A stretch of DNA of 64,000 nt from Trichobilharzia szidati (taxonomy: Eukaryota > Platyhelminthes > Trematoda > Strigeidida > Schistosomatidae). The position numbers and the translations under genes were made by a program. The notes beneath the pieces were generated by a model. That model did not search any database. It was not told the origin of the DNA and worked only from the letters and a program-made list of their open reading frames with translations. Positions 1 to 14,400 of the stretch are shown one piece after another. The stretch spans positions 148,016,199 to 148,080,198 of the forward strand of contig OX235279.1 in the NCBI GenBank assembly GCA_944472155.2. Reading direction: 5' to 3'. How positions within the stretch are numbered: the stretch's first letter is position 1; every line of letters starts with the position of its first letter.

Positions 1-3000
1 AGTTTATTTGTTGTTGACTAAATTGAATAAATAAATAAACAGAGAGAGAGAGAAAGAGAAAAAAACACGGTATCCAAAAAAAGCTTACAAACACAGTACA
101 AAAACATGAATTGTAGGGGTTTACAGTCATTCATCACCAACATCATCCAACGAACAAATGAATAGAAAGAAAGAGAGAGAGGAAGTAGACAGGATCAACG
201 GTGTCTCAGTAGTATTACTACTACTACTACTAATAATAATAATAATAACAATAGTAAGTAATAATTAGTGAGTATAACGTATCATTCATTATATTTAAGC
301 ACTAAGACCGACCAATGTAGACAATGCAGTATGACTGACACATATATATGCAGACAGACATAAACACACGCACACACACAAATATGCACACGCACACCTG
401 ATCATCAATCAACCTGACAAGGAGTAAGAGAACCTGGACACTGATTTCACTGTAGAAATAATAAAAATGTTTTTCCTTTTTTTAAAAAAAAGAGTTTTAG
501 AAAGTATGAAGTATGTGAGCAAAGTAGTATTGTCAAACAGCAACAACAACAACATCCATTGAACAAACAGAACGATTGAAGCAGTAAGAAAAATCCAAGG
601 GAAGGAAACAAAAGGAGTACACTATTTAAGAAATAACAAACACTTCATTGTGATCATTATAGTTATTATTATTATTATTGATTTGTATAAGATCCTGAGA
701 GAGATAGGAAGGAAGAGAGGGAAAGAGAGGAAGAAACTGAAGAATCTTATGTAGAAAAAAAGGGTCAGTTGCCCAGATTTGTCTGATTTTATTTTTTCCC
801 TTTAACCAAGAATGTTGGCGGCAGCAGAGGAGAGAGAGAGAGAGTTGGGATCTAGATGAACAATCAGCTGTGTTACAAAACAGTAAAATAAAAAAATGAG
901 ATAAAAAAAACAGAAGTACACAAAATTGTTCATACGTATTGTGTCACGTATGCTTACCTGGTAACGATTATAGGAGAGAGGGAGAGAGACAGTGAATCGA
1001 TGAAAAACAGTCGGAGTGAGGCAAAAATCAGAGAGAAACAAGTGTTTATGTATATATAATATAGAGGCAAGTTGTAAACCGACACCGAGAATGAACATAT
1101 ATTTGACAGGATTGTATTGAGTTATTCATCAGTGTGTAGAATATTTGCATAACAAACAGGAGAAAACCAAACAAACAAAATCTGTCTCAGAAACAAAGGA
1201 AGCAATATGGGCGCCATTCGTCGTGCACACTGTTAATAATAGGTAATGGGCGTACTTTTGTGCGTATGAATACAATCAATCAATCAATCACCAGTGCACA
1301 TAGACTCTTATGTGTATATGAATATATATCAAAAATGAGAGGAGGTTTGTTTCCCCTCACAGTCTTCATTGAAGAAACAACTGAAAACAACAACAACAAC
1401 AAGAAGAAAAGGAGGCACATATAGATGAAACAAAAAAATAATAAAAAATGAAGAATTGAAGAAGAAACAAAAACCGGCAACTAGAAGATCTATTCCAGCA
1501 GATATTCATCATCAGCCTAAAGACTTTTCCATACGATAGTAATATCCTGAGTAAAGATGAAACATACTGTCTCAATCCACCGTCTTCACAAATAACAACC
1601 ACATCATTGTCATTATCATCATCATCATCGTCAACAGGGATAGATCAAAGTAATATAAACACACCTCTGAGTGAATAATAACAAAATCATCTGCTCAAAA
1701 AAGCCGAATATAATGATAGTAATAGTAATATTAGTAATAATTAAGGAGTCATGAATAACTTTCTTTTTAAAAACACGTTAGTAATAGATTGGGCGCTTAA
1801 ACAATCAAAACAAAAGCATGGATAACAAAACTGATAGAAATGTGTGTGTAGAGTGAAATGAGGCTAGAAACGGAAGGTAAACTGTATTGTATGCATGCAT
1901 GCATGCGTATATGCGTAGTGTGTTGTCTATGAATGTGTACTCATCTACACTACATAATATATATATGTCCGTACAACTACCTGTGGTCTATACGCCTATT
2001 TGTCTGTCTGTTTATCTAACTACTCGTCAAAGGTGTCCCTTTGTTTTGAAAATTGAATAAGAAGAGGGTAAAAAAAAGACAACCAAACTGTTTTAATATT
2101 CAGAGAGCCACATACACGCATAAAAGAAATACCAAAAAGGCAGAAAAAAAACAATTTGTCAATAACCGGGGTAAACAACTGTTTATGATTCCTGGTAAAG
2201 TGGCGCAAAATGTATAGCTGACAAACTCCACCAGAGAGAAGGAAGTCGGTGGGTGAGGGGGGGGGGATGACGGCAAACAACTCGAAAAGAACACATTGTC
2301 GATTTACAGAGACGGGGGTGAGGAGGAAGAGAAGAGGAATTATTAATTAATTACTCAATCTACTGCTGCTGCTACTACAATTCACGATGGAACAGATTGA
2401 TCCTGGAACTGATCATGATAACAAGAATAACAAAGGAGCAATAAGAAGAAGGAACATACACACACACACACACGAAGTACCCTCATCAAATCAAGAATTG
2501 ATCGGTACATTCTCTTTCATCTAAATGGTATAATTTTTAAAAAAAGACTTGTGATAGTAGGTAGTTACAGTAGTAGTGGTAGTAGTAGTAGTAGTAGTAG
2601 TAGTAGAGAGCAATAATACTGTATACTGTGCGTTCTCGTTTCAATCAAGAATCATTGCATAGCATTGCTTTCTGAAAGGGAACGGAGAGAGAAAGTGTAT
2701 AGAGCAGAAGAAGAAAAAAGTCAAACAAAAGGAGAAGTAGTAGTAGTAGTAGTAGCAGTAATAAACATTGAGGATACGAGATCGAATAAATAAACAGGAG
2801 ACAACAGTCAGTTATTAAATAATCAAAGGTAATCTGTGTTCATCATATGTAAGTGTGTAGGCGCGCATATGGGATTCAATTTACGTTAATTAGACAGGAA
2901 AAACAAAAAAAAGGTGTATGAGTTGAATGGATGGAAAATAGAATAAGATAACAAAGAAAGCAACACAAAAATTCAAAGTGAATATATATATATATATATA

Positions 3001-5207
3001 TATGCATCATATGAAAGTGAGAAAATGACAATGATAATGTTAACGATAATGACAATAAATAACAAATATGCTAATAATAACACGATTAATAAATAAGTTA
3101 TCCCTGAGTTTTACTACATTCAATTATATACGCACACAAACGGTATCACCAAATGACAAGCATTTCCGCATTTTACATGAATAATGACCCCTGATTTCTT
3201 TTGTTATCTCATCTCAATATGATGTAGAGCAGTAGTGAATATGGTGCAGATATATGCATTTTTCCTTGTATGCTAATCGTTTCAGAAATTTGACAATACT
3301 TCCATAATTATCTGTATCAGTCCAGTGAGCACTATTCACTCACTCACTCACTCACTCATCCACTGTGATTTACAATCATGAACACAACAAGAACCGATAA
3401 CAGCAACAGAACAAAACGGGAAAAAAACAATTACTTCCAGAAGAAAAGTGAAAGGGGAGACGACGACAACGAAGAAGAAGAAGAAGCAGTAGAGACAACA
3501 CAATAGAAAGTATGGTGTGTGTGTGTGAAGAAGTAAGAGGAAGATTTTGAAGACAATTCAGCTGTTACACATACACATACACATACGTACGTATCTCTTT
3601 CTATGAAGTACAATAAATACTGCTTATCAAAAACCTGTCTCGCTGTGTGTGTGTGTGTGTTACGAAGTAAACATTGATGATGATGATAATATTGCCAATA
3701 TAAGTATCAATTTCTAAAAAAAGAATGAAGGTAGAAGAGAAACATTATTGAAAATGACAACATCGACAATAAAATTCTCCTCCTCAGAAGAATTTATCAA
3801 GGATAACAGGATTATGAGTTGTCAATGAAGAAGATGGTACTACAGTGCAGCAGAAGAGTGAAACAACACACACCCACACCCACACATACACACAACATAA
3901 CTGATACTGCTAATGATCTGTTTACTCTCAAGAAAGAAGATAAAGAAGTAAGACCATATATAAGAGATACATAGATAGGGAGATCGGTAGATGGATAGTT
4001 AGGTAGATAATATCACCAAATACATATTAATATGTAAATATATATATATATAACCTGAGCCAAGGACGTTTGCTTTTTTCCTTCACTTTTGCGTGCCTGC
4101 TATATATAAACAAACACGCACGCATGTACGCACACACACCGGGACACAAACTACTCTAATTGAAATAAACAGTAGTATATGCGTGTTTTTTTAGAAAAAA
4201 AAGGAAGAGAAGAAGAATACTCATAGGTAATAAATGTACAACAGATGTGAATGGGAAATTGGTACTTCAACGATTGATTAATCAATACAACTACAGTGTA
4301 AACAACATTGGTATAAAACATAGAGAACACTCTCAACAAAAACATGAAGCCAATCTGTACATACACACACAGACAATATTTTCAGGGTTATAAGTGTGTA
4401 TATATATATATATTGTGTGTGTGTTGATAGGAAGGAAAGGAAATTAGCTTAATAATGCAATAATACTAATAATATAAGTAGTTGATGACAATGTCAGCAA
4501 AAACAGTGGCAGTGGTAATAGTAATAGTAAAGGGAACAAAATGCTTATGTCATCTCTATAGTACAGCTTATTATTATTATTAATTTAAACAAAAGAAAAC
4601 GTGAGGTGGTGGTGGTGATGGTGAACGGAAACTGGAAATACAAAACATTTCCATTTGCACAAACACACACACACACAGACACACGCATACGCACACATAC
4701 GAGTCACCGTCATTGTAGATTTCAGTGGTGGAGTTGTGGGCGGCGGTGTGCGGGGGGGCGCTTTTTATTTGTTTCTTTTTTCATCTTTAGCATTACCAAT
4801 ATAGTAGTAATCATAATGGAGTGGTGATAATAATGGTAGCAGAAAAGAGTAGTAGTAGTAGTAGTAGTAAGGAGATTGGTAGTAGTGGTAGTTGTATTAG
4901 TGTTGGGGGGAAACTAGACAGAAGGAAATAAAAAGAAAGATTCTATTCTGCATAAATATTCAATAAGATAAGATAAATATAACCTTGAGATAGGTAGCAA
5001 TGGGGACTATTCGTAATCATGTCTATAGAAATGAAAAGTTAATTATCCAGTGGCATGCGCGCACACGCCCACACAGATAGATAGACAGAGAGGAGAAGAG
5101 GAAGAAGAACAAGAACAAGAAGAGGAAGATGAACACAAAGAAATATTCATCAAAGATATCGACAATAATTGGGCCTATTTGATGCACAATTTCAATTGAT
5201 TAATTAA
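1..5207 (-). other. 3' flank / probable 3' UTR of the receptor gene, simple-repeat rich
   Basis: No gene is visible on either strand. Read on the gene's strand, the stretch is strongly T- and C-rich (the plus strand is A- and G-rich), with short (CA)n, (TA)n, (CTA)n and (TC)n tracts, e.g. (TAG)n near 2577-2606, (TA)n near 2983-3003 and (CACT)n near 3337-3358. The asymmetry fits a long transcribed 3' UTR. Possible polyadenylation signals (TTTATT on the plus strand) occur near 4764, 787 and 3, but I cannot choose among them. Short open frames here are low-complexity. Confidence 0.5.
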
Positions 5208-5422
5208 TTAATTAATATCTGAATCATCATAGTTATTTAACTTCTGTTCTCTTTGTTCATCCTCTGTTAACTGGAACATTTCAAGATATAATTGGGGAAA
5301 ATCTAAATGTGGTTTATCCTGACGTAATTGAGCAAGTACTTCATGATGTTCTGCATTTAATTCTTCTAACATTGGTGAAATATGAGATAATGCAGCACGT
5401 CGTTCTTCCAATGAATGACCCA
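5208..5422 (-). CDS. Nuclear receptor last exon: helices 10-12, AF-2, stop
   Basis: The exon has 70 codons plus a TAA stop, after a CATCAAG acceptor. The protein starts GHSLEERRAALSHISPMLEE, forming the dimer-surface helix 10/11, then LNAEHHEVLAQLRQD. Helix 12 is PQLYLEMFQL at about residues 42-51; LYLEMF is the AF-2 core (two hydrophobics, any, Glu, two hydrophobics), so ligand- or coactivator-dependent activation is plausible. About 20 acidic/polar residues follow and end NNYDDSDIN. The Met at the exon boundary is internal to the protein, not a start. Confidence 0.93.
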
Positions 5423-8400
5423 CTTGATGATTATTAATATAAAAAATAGTACAAAAACAAATAAGTTGAATGAATTACTTGTGCATTGAAGAGACATATT
5501 TACTCAATAAGATTCAGACAGACAAGTCTTACATTAGAAATTACTTGAGATTTGCGTAGAAAGCCCTCCTGGTTGGCGTGACTAGTTTTCAACTACTTAT
5601 ATCTACAAATCAGTAGTATCATGTCGATTTGTTTGCTTTTTTGATTGCCATTAATGACATCAAGCACATTAGATATGAAGAGTAATCTGAATATTCTTTA
5701 GGTTTCCAAAGGAAACTGTGCTCGAAATTCAGCTCGATCTGCGTACCCTGTAAATTGTTAACTGATATAGTGATCGTTGTCCAGTCTGGAAATAAACCAA
5801 TCAGAATTAGCTTACGTCAATCAGCGCTCACTGTCTTATTGATAATGATTATAGGCTAATTGACAACCCTTGGTGATAATTTGAGTCATACATTATTGTG
5901 TAAGATATATTATGGCTGAAGTTGTTGTGCGTTCTTGCTCAAGTAGTGCGGGCTGCGAGGGGGCGGACAGGTAGCTGTCGTACAATGTTGTTAGTGGTAG
6001 TCGAGCGGTATTCGTGATCAGCTCAGGGTCCCTCTTTCAATCTCAACGTATTGAGAAACATAAACACCACTGATGAGACTGATCTTAAATGAGTGTGTGT
6101 TTAAATCAATTCGAATTGGCTAGAAAACAATATCGTCTAGTTTGAGTAGCTTTCAAATATTCATATCAATTAGTGGAATGTAACACATAATAACTTGAAG
6201 ATATAATAGAAATAAAGGAATATCATCTAACAGCAAATAGCACGCTACATATGTTTATCAACGCACGCACACACACACACACACGGGTGACTGACTTGGA
6301 GTCAAACAGTACGTGAATGTGTACTTTGGTAGTTAGGTTGTATAGATACAGAATTACGTAACATTACTTTGTCTAGGATATTCATGAAACTTTCCTCTCC
6401 TCACTGCGAACAGATGCCTGATGAAAAGGTTAAGGAAATAAAGTATGTGACAGGATTAATAACTTCCATTGGAAACTAATTATTTAAAATCAGTTTAAGA
6501 ACTGTTCAACACTGCTGGACCCAATATTAAGCCGATCAAACTAGTCCACCAGTCACATGTCTTTCCTATCCTTACTTAGATGATGGTCATCGCAAAGACT
6601 GGGAAAATGTCGAAAACATTAGATCCTACTAAACACAGTTGCCTAAATATTACCAGTACCAAACTTTATCCTTCTATAAATATACACATTCATTACACAA
6701 TTCGACTCATCAGTCCACAATGCATAAGCCTTTAAAAAGGACAGAATAAGATGTCAAAAGGTGGTAAATGAAGACATGATAAGGATTAACACTATAATTA
6801 TCATAGTAGTAGTAGCAGTAATAATAATAATAATAATGGCACTTACTAGAAACGATATGATCAGCGAGAACTTGTCCAGCTAGATTATATAAATGGGCTG
6901 GTGTTAAAGGATCATCCAAACCTTGACGATCTATTACACGTTATGTAGTATAGGTGAAGCAAAGCAGAAAGGAAGGAGTAAAACATAAAAATCATGATAA
7001 ATTGTAATCACGCATATATATATATATATACATATATAAAGTGAAATTTGTGAAACACTTTTTTCCTGGTGTCCTTAACTGCAATCGCTTATCACTGGAG
7101 ATTTTCTTATGACTATATTCACCTGTTGATTAACAGTACCCAGTTTTTAATTTATTCCTTTTTACGTTCCGAGTGGAACAACATAGGGTTTCAAGCAAGA
7201 GCTTTTGAAGTTTCAGTAGCAGTGTGGTGTTGCTTTTTACGGGTGGGGGTTGTTAACCTCATGTTCAACCTTCCCTCTTTACCCGCTGTCTTACTATAGG
7301 CTTAGTGGGGTTTATGAGTGAGTTGATCGGGGATCAAACCTCAGACTATATGCATGATTGGCGAGCAATTCACCGCTGAACCACCGATGCAACAGCGTGA
7401 GTACCTAATAGTTTTTTTTACAAATGAGTAACGTACGATATTTTCTTTCTGTGAATGAATTCGAAATATCACTGCGAGATCATGAATTTCCTTTCCACTG
7501 AATATAGATCTAAACATAGTACAACATGGTTCACAAATAATTTTATATATTTACGATTATACACTACTGAATGACTATGAGTAGTGCTCGTTAGTCAGAT
7601 ATCAATATTTTAGAGATTCATTTATCAACGTTGAGTTAAAGACAATTGGTGTACTTTATGAACTATTTTTTGCTAAAGCGATAACAACCAATAGTATGGA
7701 ATAAAATGAATGCATACGCAACAGTTACACAATTTGTATAAAGTTGCAAAATGGTGTATGTTCCTACTCATTTGTTATTGAAAAGTACATACATAACATG
7801 GATTGAGAATAACTTTGTGATATTTATAAAACCTTTCCTAATTCACTAGTCTGACACATGCACACACACACATATATATACATATGAAAATAAACAAAGT
7901 TAAATGACCTTCTTTTTCTTATAACACACAAAATATCCACATAGAAATGTGAAATACCAGCCAATAAACACAGATAGTCTGTCTTATTCTCATTGGCCTT
8001 GACCGAGAAAGATCCCAAGTTCTTGTTGTTGCGTAGAAAAGAAAGAGAGTAAGCAAACAGATACACACAGTGACGCATTCATAGACAAGAAACAGAGAGA
8101 GAGAGAGAGGGTGAGAAAAGGAGAAGGAAGGAGGGAAGGAAAGAGAGACAATGCATTTACCACCTTCAATGCAAATCAACTATTTTTCGTCGTCAACAAT
8201 TTAGACTAAATCCAGGTCAAGGTCTTTAGTATTTGTGATACTATTTAAATGAAATATATAAAAGGAGAGAGGGAGAGAGAGAGAGAAAAGAGAATTCGAG
8301 ACGTCTGACCCCGATGTAAGCCAGCTGTATTATTATTTCGTAAAAAAATAGAAAGAGTACAAAACAACAAAATACTACTAGTACATTGCACTGGAGGAGA

Positions 8401-11400
8401 ATGAATAGCAACAATATTCACGCTTATTAACACTGATCAACGGCAGCAGTGTGATGGGGGATAAAGTTTCAACATTGAACACAAAATAATGATGCAAGAT
8501 AATATGTGATAAACACGAGTAACTAAGCAGTGAAAAACAGAAGCGCAGGTTAACAGCAGTGTTGATTAGAAGGTAAAAGGTAGGAAAAAATTGGATAAAT
8601 CATACGGAAAAAGACAACTAATCACTGTTACTTTAACAGGAAAACACTGTTTCAACAGACAGAACTATGAGGTTCAAGTATACAGATATGATATGCAGGA
8701 TAATGAATTTTTGTGACGACCATATTGCTGCCACTCAGTTTGTCAGTCTCGTCAGTGAGTTAGACCTTCAACCACCTCAACTTTTTATATTTGAACTTTA
8801 GTAGTAAATTTATTCAGGAAAAGATTGTGAGATAAACTTTTTCTTTGAAAAGTAAACACACAATCACATGAATTATTGGAAATAAGGTCATATTCACGAA
8901 AGAAAAACTGCAAGAAATTGAACTGAAACCAATTTGATTAAGAAAAGTTGATACGCAGAAACAAGTAAAACCGATTTGTTTCTTGTTTTAGATTGTTAGA
9001 AAGAAACTTTAACTTAGGTTTATATATATATTCGCATACAGTACACAGATATTAATATCACTGTTCTTCGTTTGGGTTCCGAATGGAACATACGGCTTAA
9101 ACAGAACACCTCCACTTTGTCCTATTCTCTGAGGTCCCCTACAGCTGGTCCCATGATTGTCCATCAGTTCTCATCTCCTCTTTTCACGCGATCAAGGACC
9201 AACTTTTCCTTTCTCATTCGGGAGATAGCCTACCACGAGATGTCATTCAACGGTCTCCTCAGCGTGTGTCCAATCCATTTTCATTTTCCTCGGTATATTT
9301 GTTCACTAATAGGTTCTTCGTTGGTTGGTTGGTGGGTTGATTGGTTCTCAGAGTTTCCTCCGCCAAATTCTTTCTGGTCAACCGACCATTTGATCACCAG
9401 TATGGAACTAGCAAAGACACTTGTTGATAAAAGTCTGCACTACACCGTTCAAAATGTTTTTCGTGACGATTGCACCATGTGTCTGACCCATATAGATGAA
9501 CTGACTGACTTAACATCGGTGTGTTGAACAGAATCCGAATTTTGTTGTTTATGCTGCAGCGACGCGCAGATTTTCAAACTGATTTCAGAGTGATGAATGT
9601 CAGTCTTGCCTTTCAGATTCTGGCTGGCTTTGACATCTTGATCCATTCTGACAGCCTGTGATTGAAACAATGCTTCCTAGATAAGTGAAGGAAGTGAACT
9701 CTTTCAAGTTTTTTTCCCGTTGATAGTGACTGGTGCTAGTTGTTGTTGTTGCTGTTGGTTGGATACCTTCATTACCTCCGTCTGCTCTATGTTCACCTGG
9801 AGTCCTGTCTTCGCTGACACAGTAGTTAAGTGCACTCCAATAATTCTGTCTATCCGTTGTGTATTTAAATTAATTTTTTTTTATAATTTCTACAAAAATA
9901 AGCTTGAAAAACTTTCTCTTTATCGATATTAATTCCATTAATCACTTATTTTGTTATTTTGCTGAAAATTTTAATAAGCAATTAATTAAACCAAACAAAA
10001 CAGGTGTTTCGTACCAGTTAGCGGATTTGTCAGAAGCATGCATCTACTACTCAATCAAGAATCGAGAGTAGAACGTTTAGACTATTAGGCAAGCATGCTA
10101 CCATCATCCCACTGGGACAGAATGCAACGATGCATGAACTTCTGTCAATTTGCGATATATATGTTACAAGCAATTATTTAAACTCCCAAACGACTTGGTG
10201 GACCCCACAGGTAACGAACGACTTTCCAGTGCACCTCAGTGGGTTGAGTTCCACTATAGTACTGTCCAGACTCCCTGGTTCAATGGTTCTCTAACTGATA
10301 TCAGTCCGTGATCAACTCGTAAAAGTCATTAATCAACCTATTTATTTAAATTCTGTAATATTCAAGATGGTGTAATTAAGGAAGGTTTCAGTGAACAAAA
10401 CATTCATTTATTGGGAAAGCTGAATTTTGAATTATAGAAATCCTACTACTGTTTATTTCCAAGAACATACTAAGTAAACACTGGTGTTTCAGAATGTGGA
10501 TCTGCGGATTCCCTGGTTCAGATACGGAAACTTCAATCAGTGAATAAGCATTTCCTTCATTCAAACCTAAAGGACACTCAGAAGGAATTCGACAAACAAC
10601 CAAAGTGGAGTCGTGGAGGAGTCAGAATAACAAGAAAATGGGGGCTAGTGTTTTGTTTAATCTGTAAACTTGAAGGCATTCATTACTACTTAATTTTTTT
10701 CCCAAGGGAACTAGTTACAGTCGTCGACAAGGTGAATGCAGCACCACCATCAAAGATAATACTGACCACCTACTGATGAGAATTTCGAGAACTTGGATTA
10801 CAGCTTTGTAATCAAATCTGATCATATGGTAGGCGTGACACTAGTTTTAAAACAATAGGGTTGAGACAATAAATTATAATTCAGTTGTTCCTTATATCTG
10901 CTCAGATTATTTATTCATCCAAGCAATCATTTATTTATATCCTAAATATATTTCGATTCAATGCAATAATATTCGTAGTAAAGCCCACGAGCCATAAAGT
11001 GCACCAACGACTTTGAATCAACCAGCCACGTTGTAAAGGTGAATTTAGTTGAGAAAAGAGAAATCGAGTTAAGTATTAGTGATGAATGCAGTTCAGGATA
11101 TACGGCTTCCCAATGGCTTTCTAAACGATTTTTTTAATTTTTTTACCCAGTTGGGTCCAACAAGTCAGTTACTCGCCCATGATATTGACTGGCGGTTGCG
11201 CCACATGTTTTGTGAACTAGAATTCACACGGAGTGGCCATTGGATCGGATCGCAGTGGTTGAATGGTCTACAAGCTCACCTTGTAATCGGTAGGTCCTGG
11301 GTTCAAACTCCAGTGGATCTGCTGTATTGGTGAAGAGTCTCAAACCAGAATGAAACAGCTGTCGAGTTTTCCAATGGTTCTTTAACTAATGTCAACTCAT

Positions 11401-14400
11401 GATCGAATCTGTAAAAGGTTTTTCGTCACGAATTGCCTTAAACTAAACGCAAACCAGTAATTCCTAACTGTAAGCATGACGCTAACTCTCTCTCTCTCTC
11501 TGGTCATTTAGATGAATACCAACCCCCTGTATAAGAAAGTAGGAGTCATACTCATTTATAAAAATAGAGTATCATGTTTAATACGCATACACTTTTTTGC
11601 ACGGGTTCACTCTAATCAGGGTCGGTTGTTTGTAGTCACTGATGGGCACGTTCCGCTGCGGTGATGGTGGTGGTGGGGTGGGGGCATCTGATATTCTAAC
11701 TTCACCATATTTCTTAAAGTTTACATTATTCACTTTATCTGTAACAATGATGGTAATAATTAAATGTTACTCAACTTCTCACAAGTTGCCATCCCACGAC
11801 TGATTGACTGATCATCACCCCCCCACACACACTCTCACACACACGAAAAAAGGATAGTCACGAGGAAAAAGGCAATATGCAATAAATAAAAAAAACATAT
11901 AGAGATGAAAAAACGCTTTTATATTTTACAACAAATAAATAATCCCACAAACGTAGGGGAAGAAAAAAAGCCAGAGAGAGAGATGAGGAATTCGTATACG
12001 ACAAATAAAAAGTGCCCCTCTTTTATATTTTTAAACAAAAAAGAGAGGACACGAGAGAGAGAGATAAAATGCGAGTGGAAAAAAGGGCTTTTATTTCATA
12101 ATATAAATGCATGAAACAATAATATCCACATGCGTATATATATATATATATATATATATAAGGAGAGAGAGACTAGACGAATAATAACTATGTAAGCGAT
12201 AACCTGAAGTAGTGTTGAAAACAAATGTAACAATAGAGTTAGATATTATTATTTCTATCAACGCTTGAAACCAACATTACTCGTGACTAGACACAACCAC
12301 TACTCACACATACACGCACGTTCATGCAGAGAAAAATGAATTCAACCACACATGTATTCCTTCTATCTCTGTCTCTCTCTCTCGCCCTCTCTTACTGCCT
12401 CTAAAATCTACGCAAACTCGAACACCTACACAATCAGAAATAATTTTCACTAAGAGTCTGTAATAATAATAATATTCAAAAAGGGGATTGATTAATTAAA
12501 CAGCATGAGTATGATAACTCATTTGTTATTCCCCTCCATTCATTTTGTTACATATACATAATATCCAACTTATGCAATAATAAAATGATTATAGTTATCT
12601 TGTATTGCCTCAAATAGTGTGTGTGTATGTGTGAGTGCTTGCGTGAGTGCGTAAGTGCTCAAGTGTAGTAATTTTCAAGACCCAAGGCTTAGAACAATAG
12701 CAATAAAAAAGCAGGATAATAACAAGACAATTGAAGGATTTAGCAATAGATACATAGATACTAACACGCCACGCCACGCCACCTCACCAACCCATCCCAC
12801 CCCTGTCACTATTGTTACAAATAAATAGGGGAACATGTAGAGCTAGAAGTAGTATCAGTAGTAACATAATAGTAGCAGTAGGAATGGTAACAACGACAGT
12901 GATTAGTACAATATTCCACCCACATGTGTCCTCTCACACCACCCACATTACCACCATGGAAATAACTCGATTATTTTGCAACAAAAAAGAAGTGTTAAAG
13001 TAACAACTTGAAAGATGAATTTATACAGGACTGTAAAGTAATAAAATTTTTCAAAAAATTTTAATAAATACCAAAATTACAGGAAAAAAGAGAATATAAC
13101 CAAAACAGGAGACCAAAAAGTAATAAAATTATATAGAGAGAGGATGATTATGAATTCCAAGAGTCAGTGAATCATTAAAGACCGAAGTGTACCTGAGGAC
13201 TATTTGTTTACCATTTATGAGATTGTTTAGCAATAGGGTATTCACAGCTGCATACAACATATTATCATCACATGTTAATTATTTGCAAAGAAACCTATGT
13301 GTAAGCCTTATACATAGTTGAAGAAAACCGAAAGATCACAGGACATCTAAGGTGGTATAGTTCAATATTATTCTCACTGGTACATGTGTATACTGATGTG
13401 GTGATCAGTGTCCAGCCTGGAAACAAACCAATCAGAATTGGCCTACATAAAGTATTATTATTATATAGTTATTGTTCCTTCCGGTTTCGAGTGGAACATA
13501 TGGGCTTCAACGACATATCTACACTTTTTTCTATTTTCTACTGTCCCCTTCAGCTGGCCCCACGGTTGCCCATAAGCTCTCATCTCCTCCTCGCACGATC
13601 ATCTCCATGTCAACCTCGGACGCCCTACTAGTCGTTTCCTACTCGAGTGATGACCCGCATTGTGCGCGATGTCATTCGACGGTCTCCTCAACGTATACCT
13701 GATCCATCTGCATTCTCTTCTAAATATTTGTGGAACGATACGTCCTTGGTTAATCTGTTCCCATAGTTTCCTGTTACTAATTCTTTCTGGCCGTTTGATC
13801 TTCAATTGAGAGCTAGCGAATGCTTTTCACGATGCACGTACACCAAGTTTCTGACCCATATTGAAGAACTGACTGACTTAATACCCGAATTTCGTTCTTT
13901 ATGTTGAGTGCAGAAGATTTCGAAACCGACTTCCAATTGATGACAGTGTATCTTACTTTTCCCATTCTGGCTGACTGTGACATCTTCATCCATTCTGACT
14001 GCCTGTAGTTGAAACTGTCCTTCCTAGATAAGTGAAGGAAGTGAACTCTGTCAAATGTCTCCCACTGATGGTGATTAGTGCTGTTCGTTGTTGCTCTATG
14101 TTAACTTGAAGTTCTGTCCTCTTCTGCCAAGCTTTCAGTTTTCGCGTCTAAGTGTCCAGGTCTGTGTGACATTAGACATAAATCATCCACATTCTTATCG
14201 GTCCAACGTATTCCTGTCTTCTCAATTCCCACAGTCTGAAGCATAATCCAGTCCACCATAATTAGGAATGTCAATGGTGACAATAGGCAGTCCAAACTTA
14301 CTCCTGTAGTCACTTCAGAGGCTTCTCTGAGATTCCCGTTGTGGATCACCTGACACATGGCATAGTCATTAGCTGTGGTTGAATGAGGTTGATAAAGATT

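Noticed and set aside
3337..3358. CRISPR-like or tandem direct repeat
   Set aside because: It is a simple (CACT)n microsatellite; there are no spacers or cas genes, and the DNA is eukaryotic.
9072..9527. 151-codon plus-strand open frame
   Set aside because: It is the antisense of a decayed non-LTR retrotransposon, whose recognisable protein words are on the minus strand.
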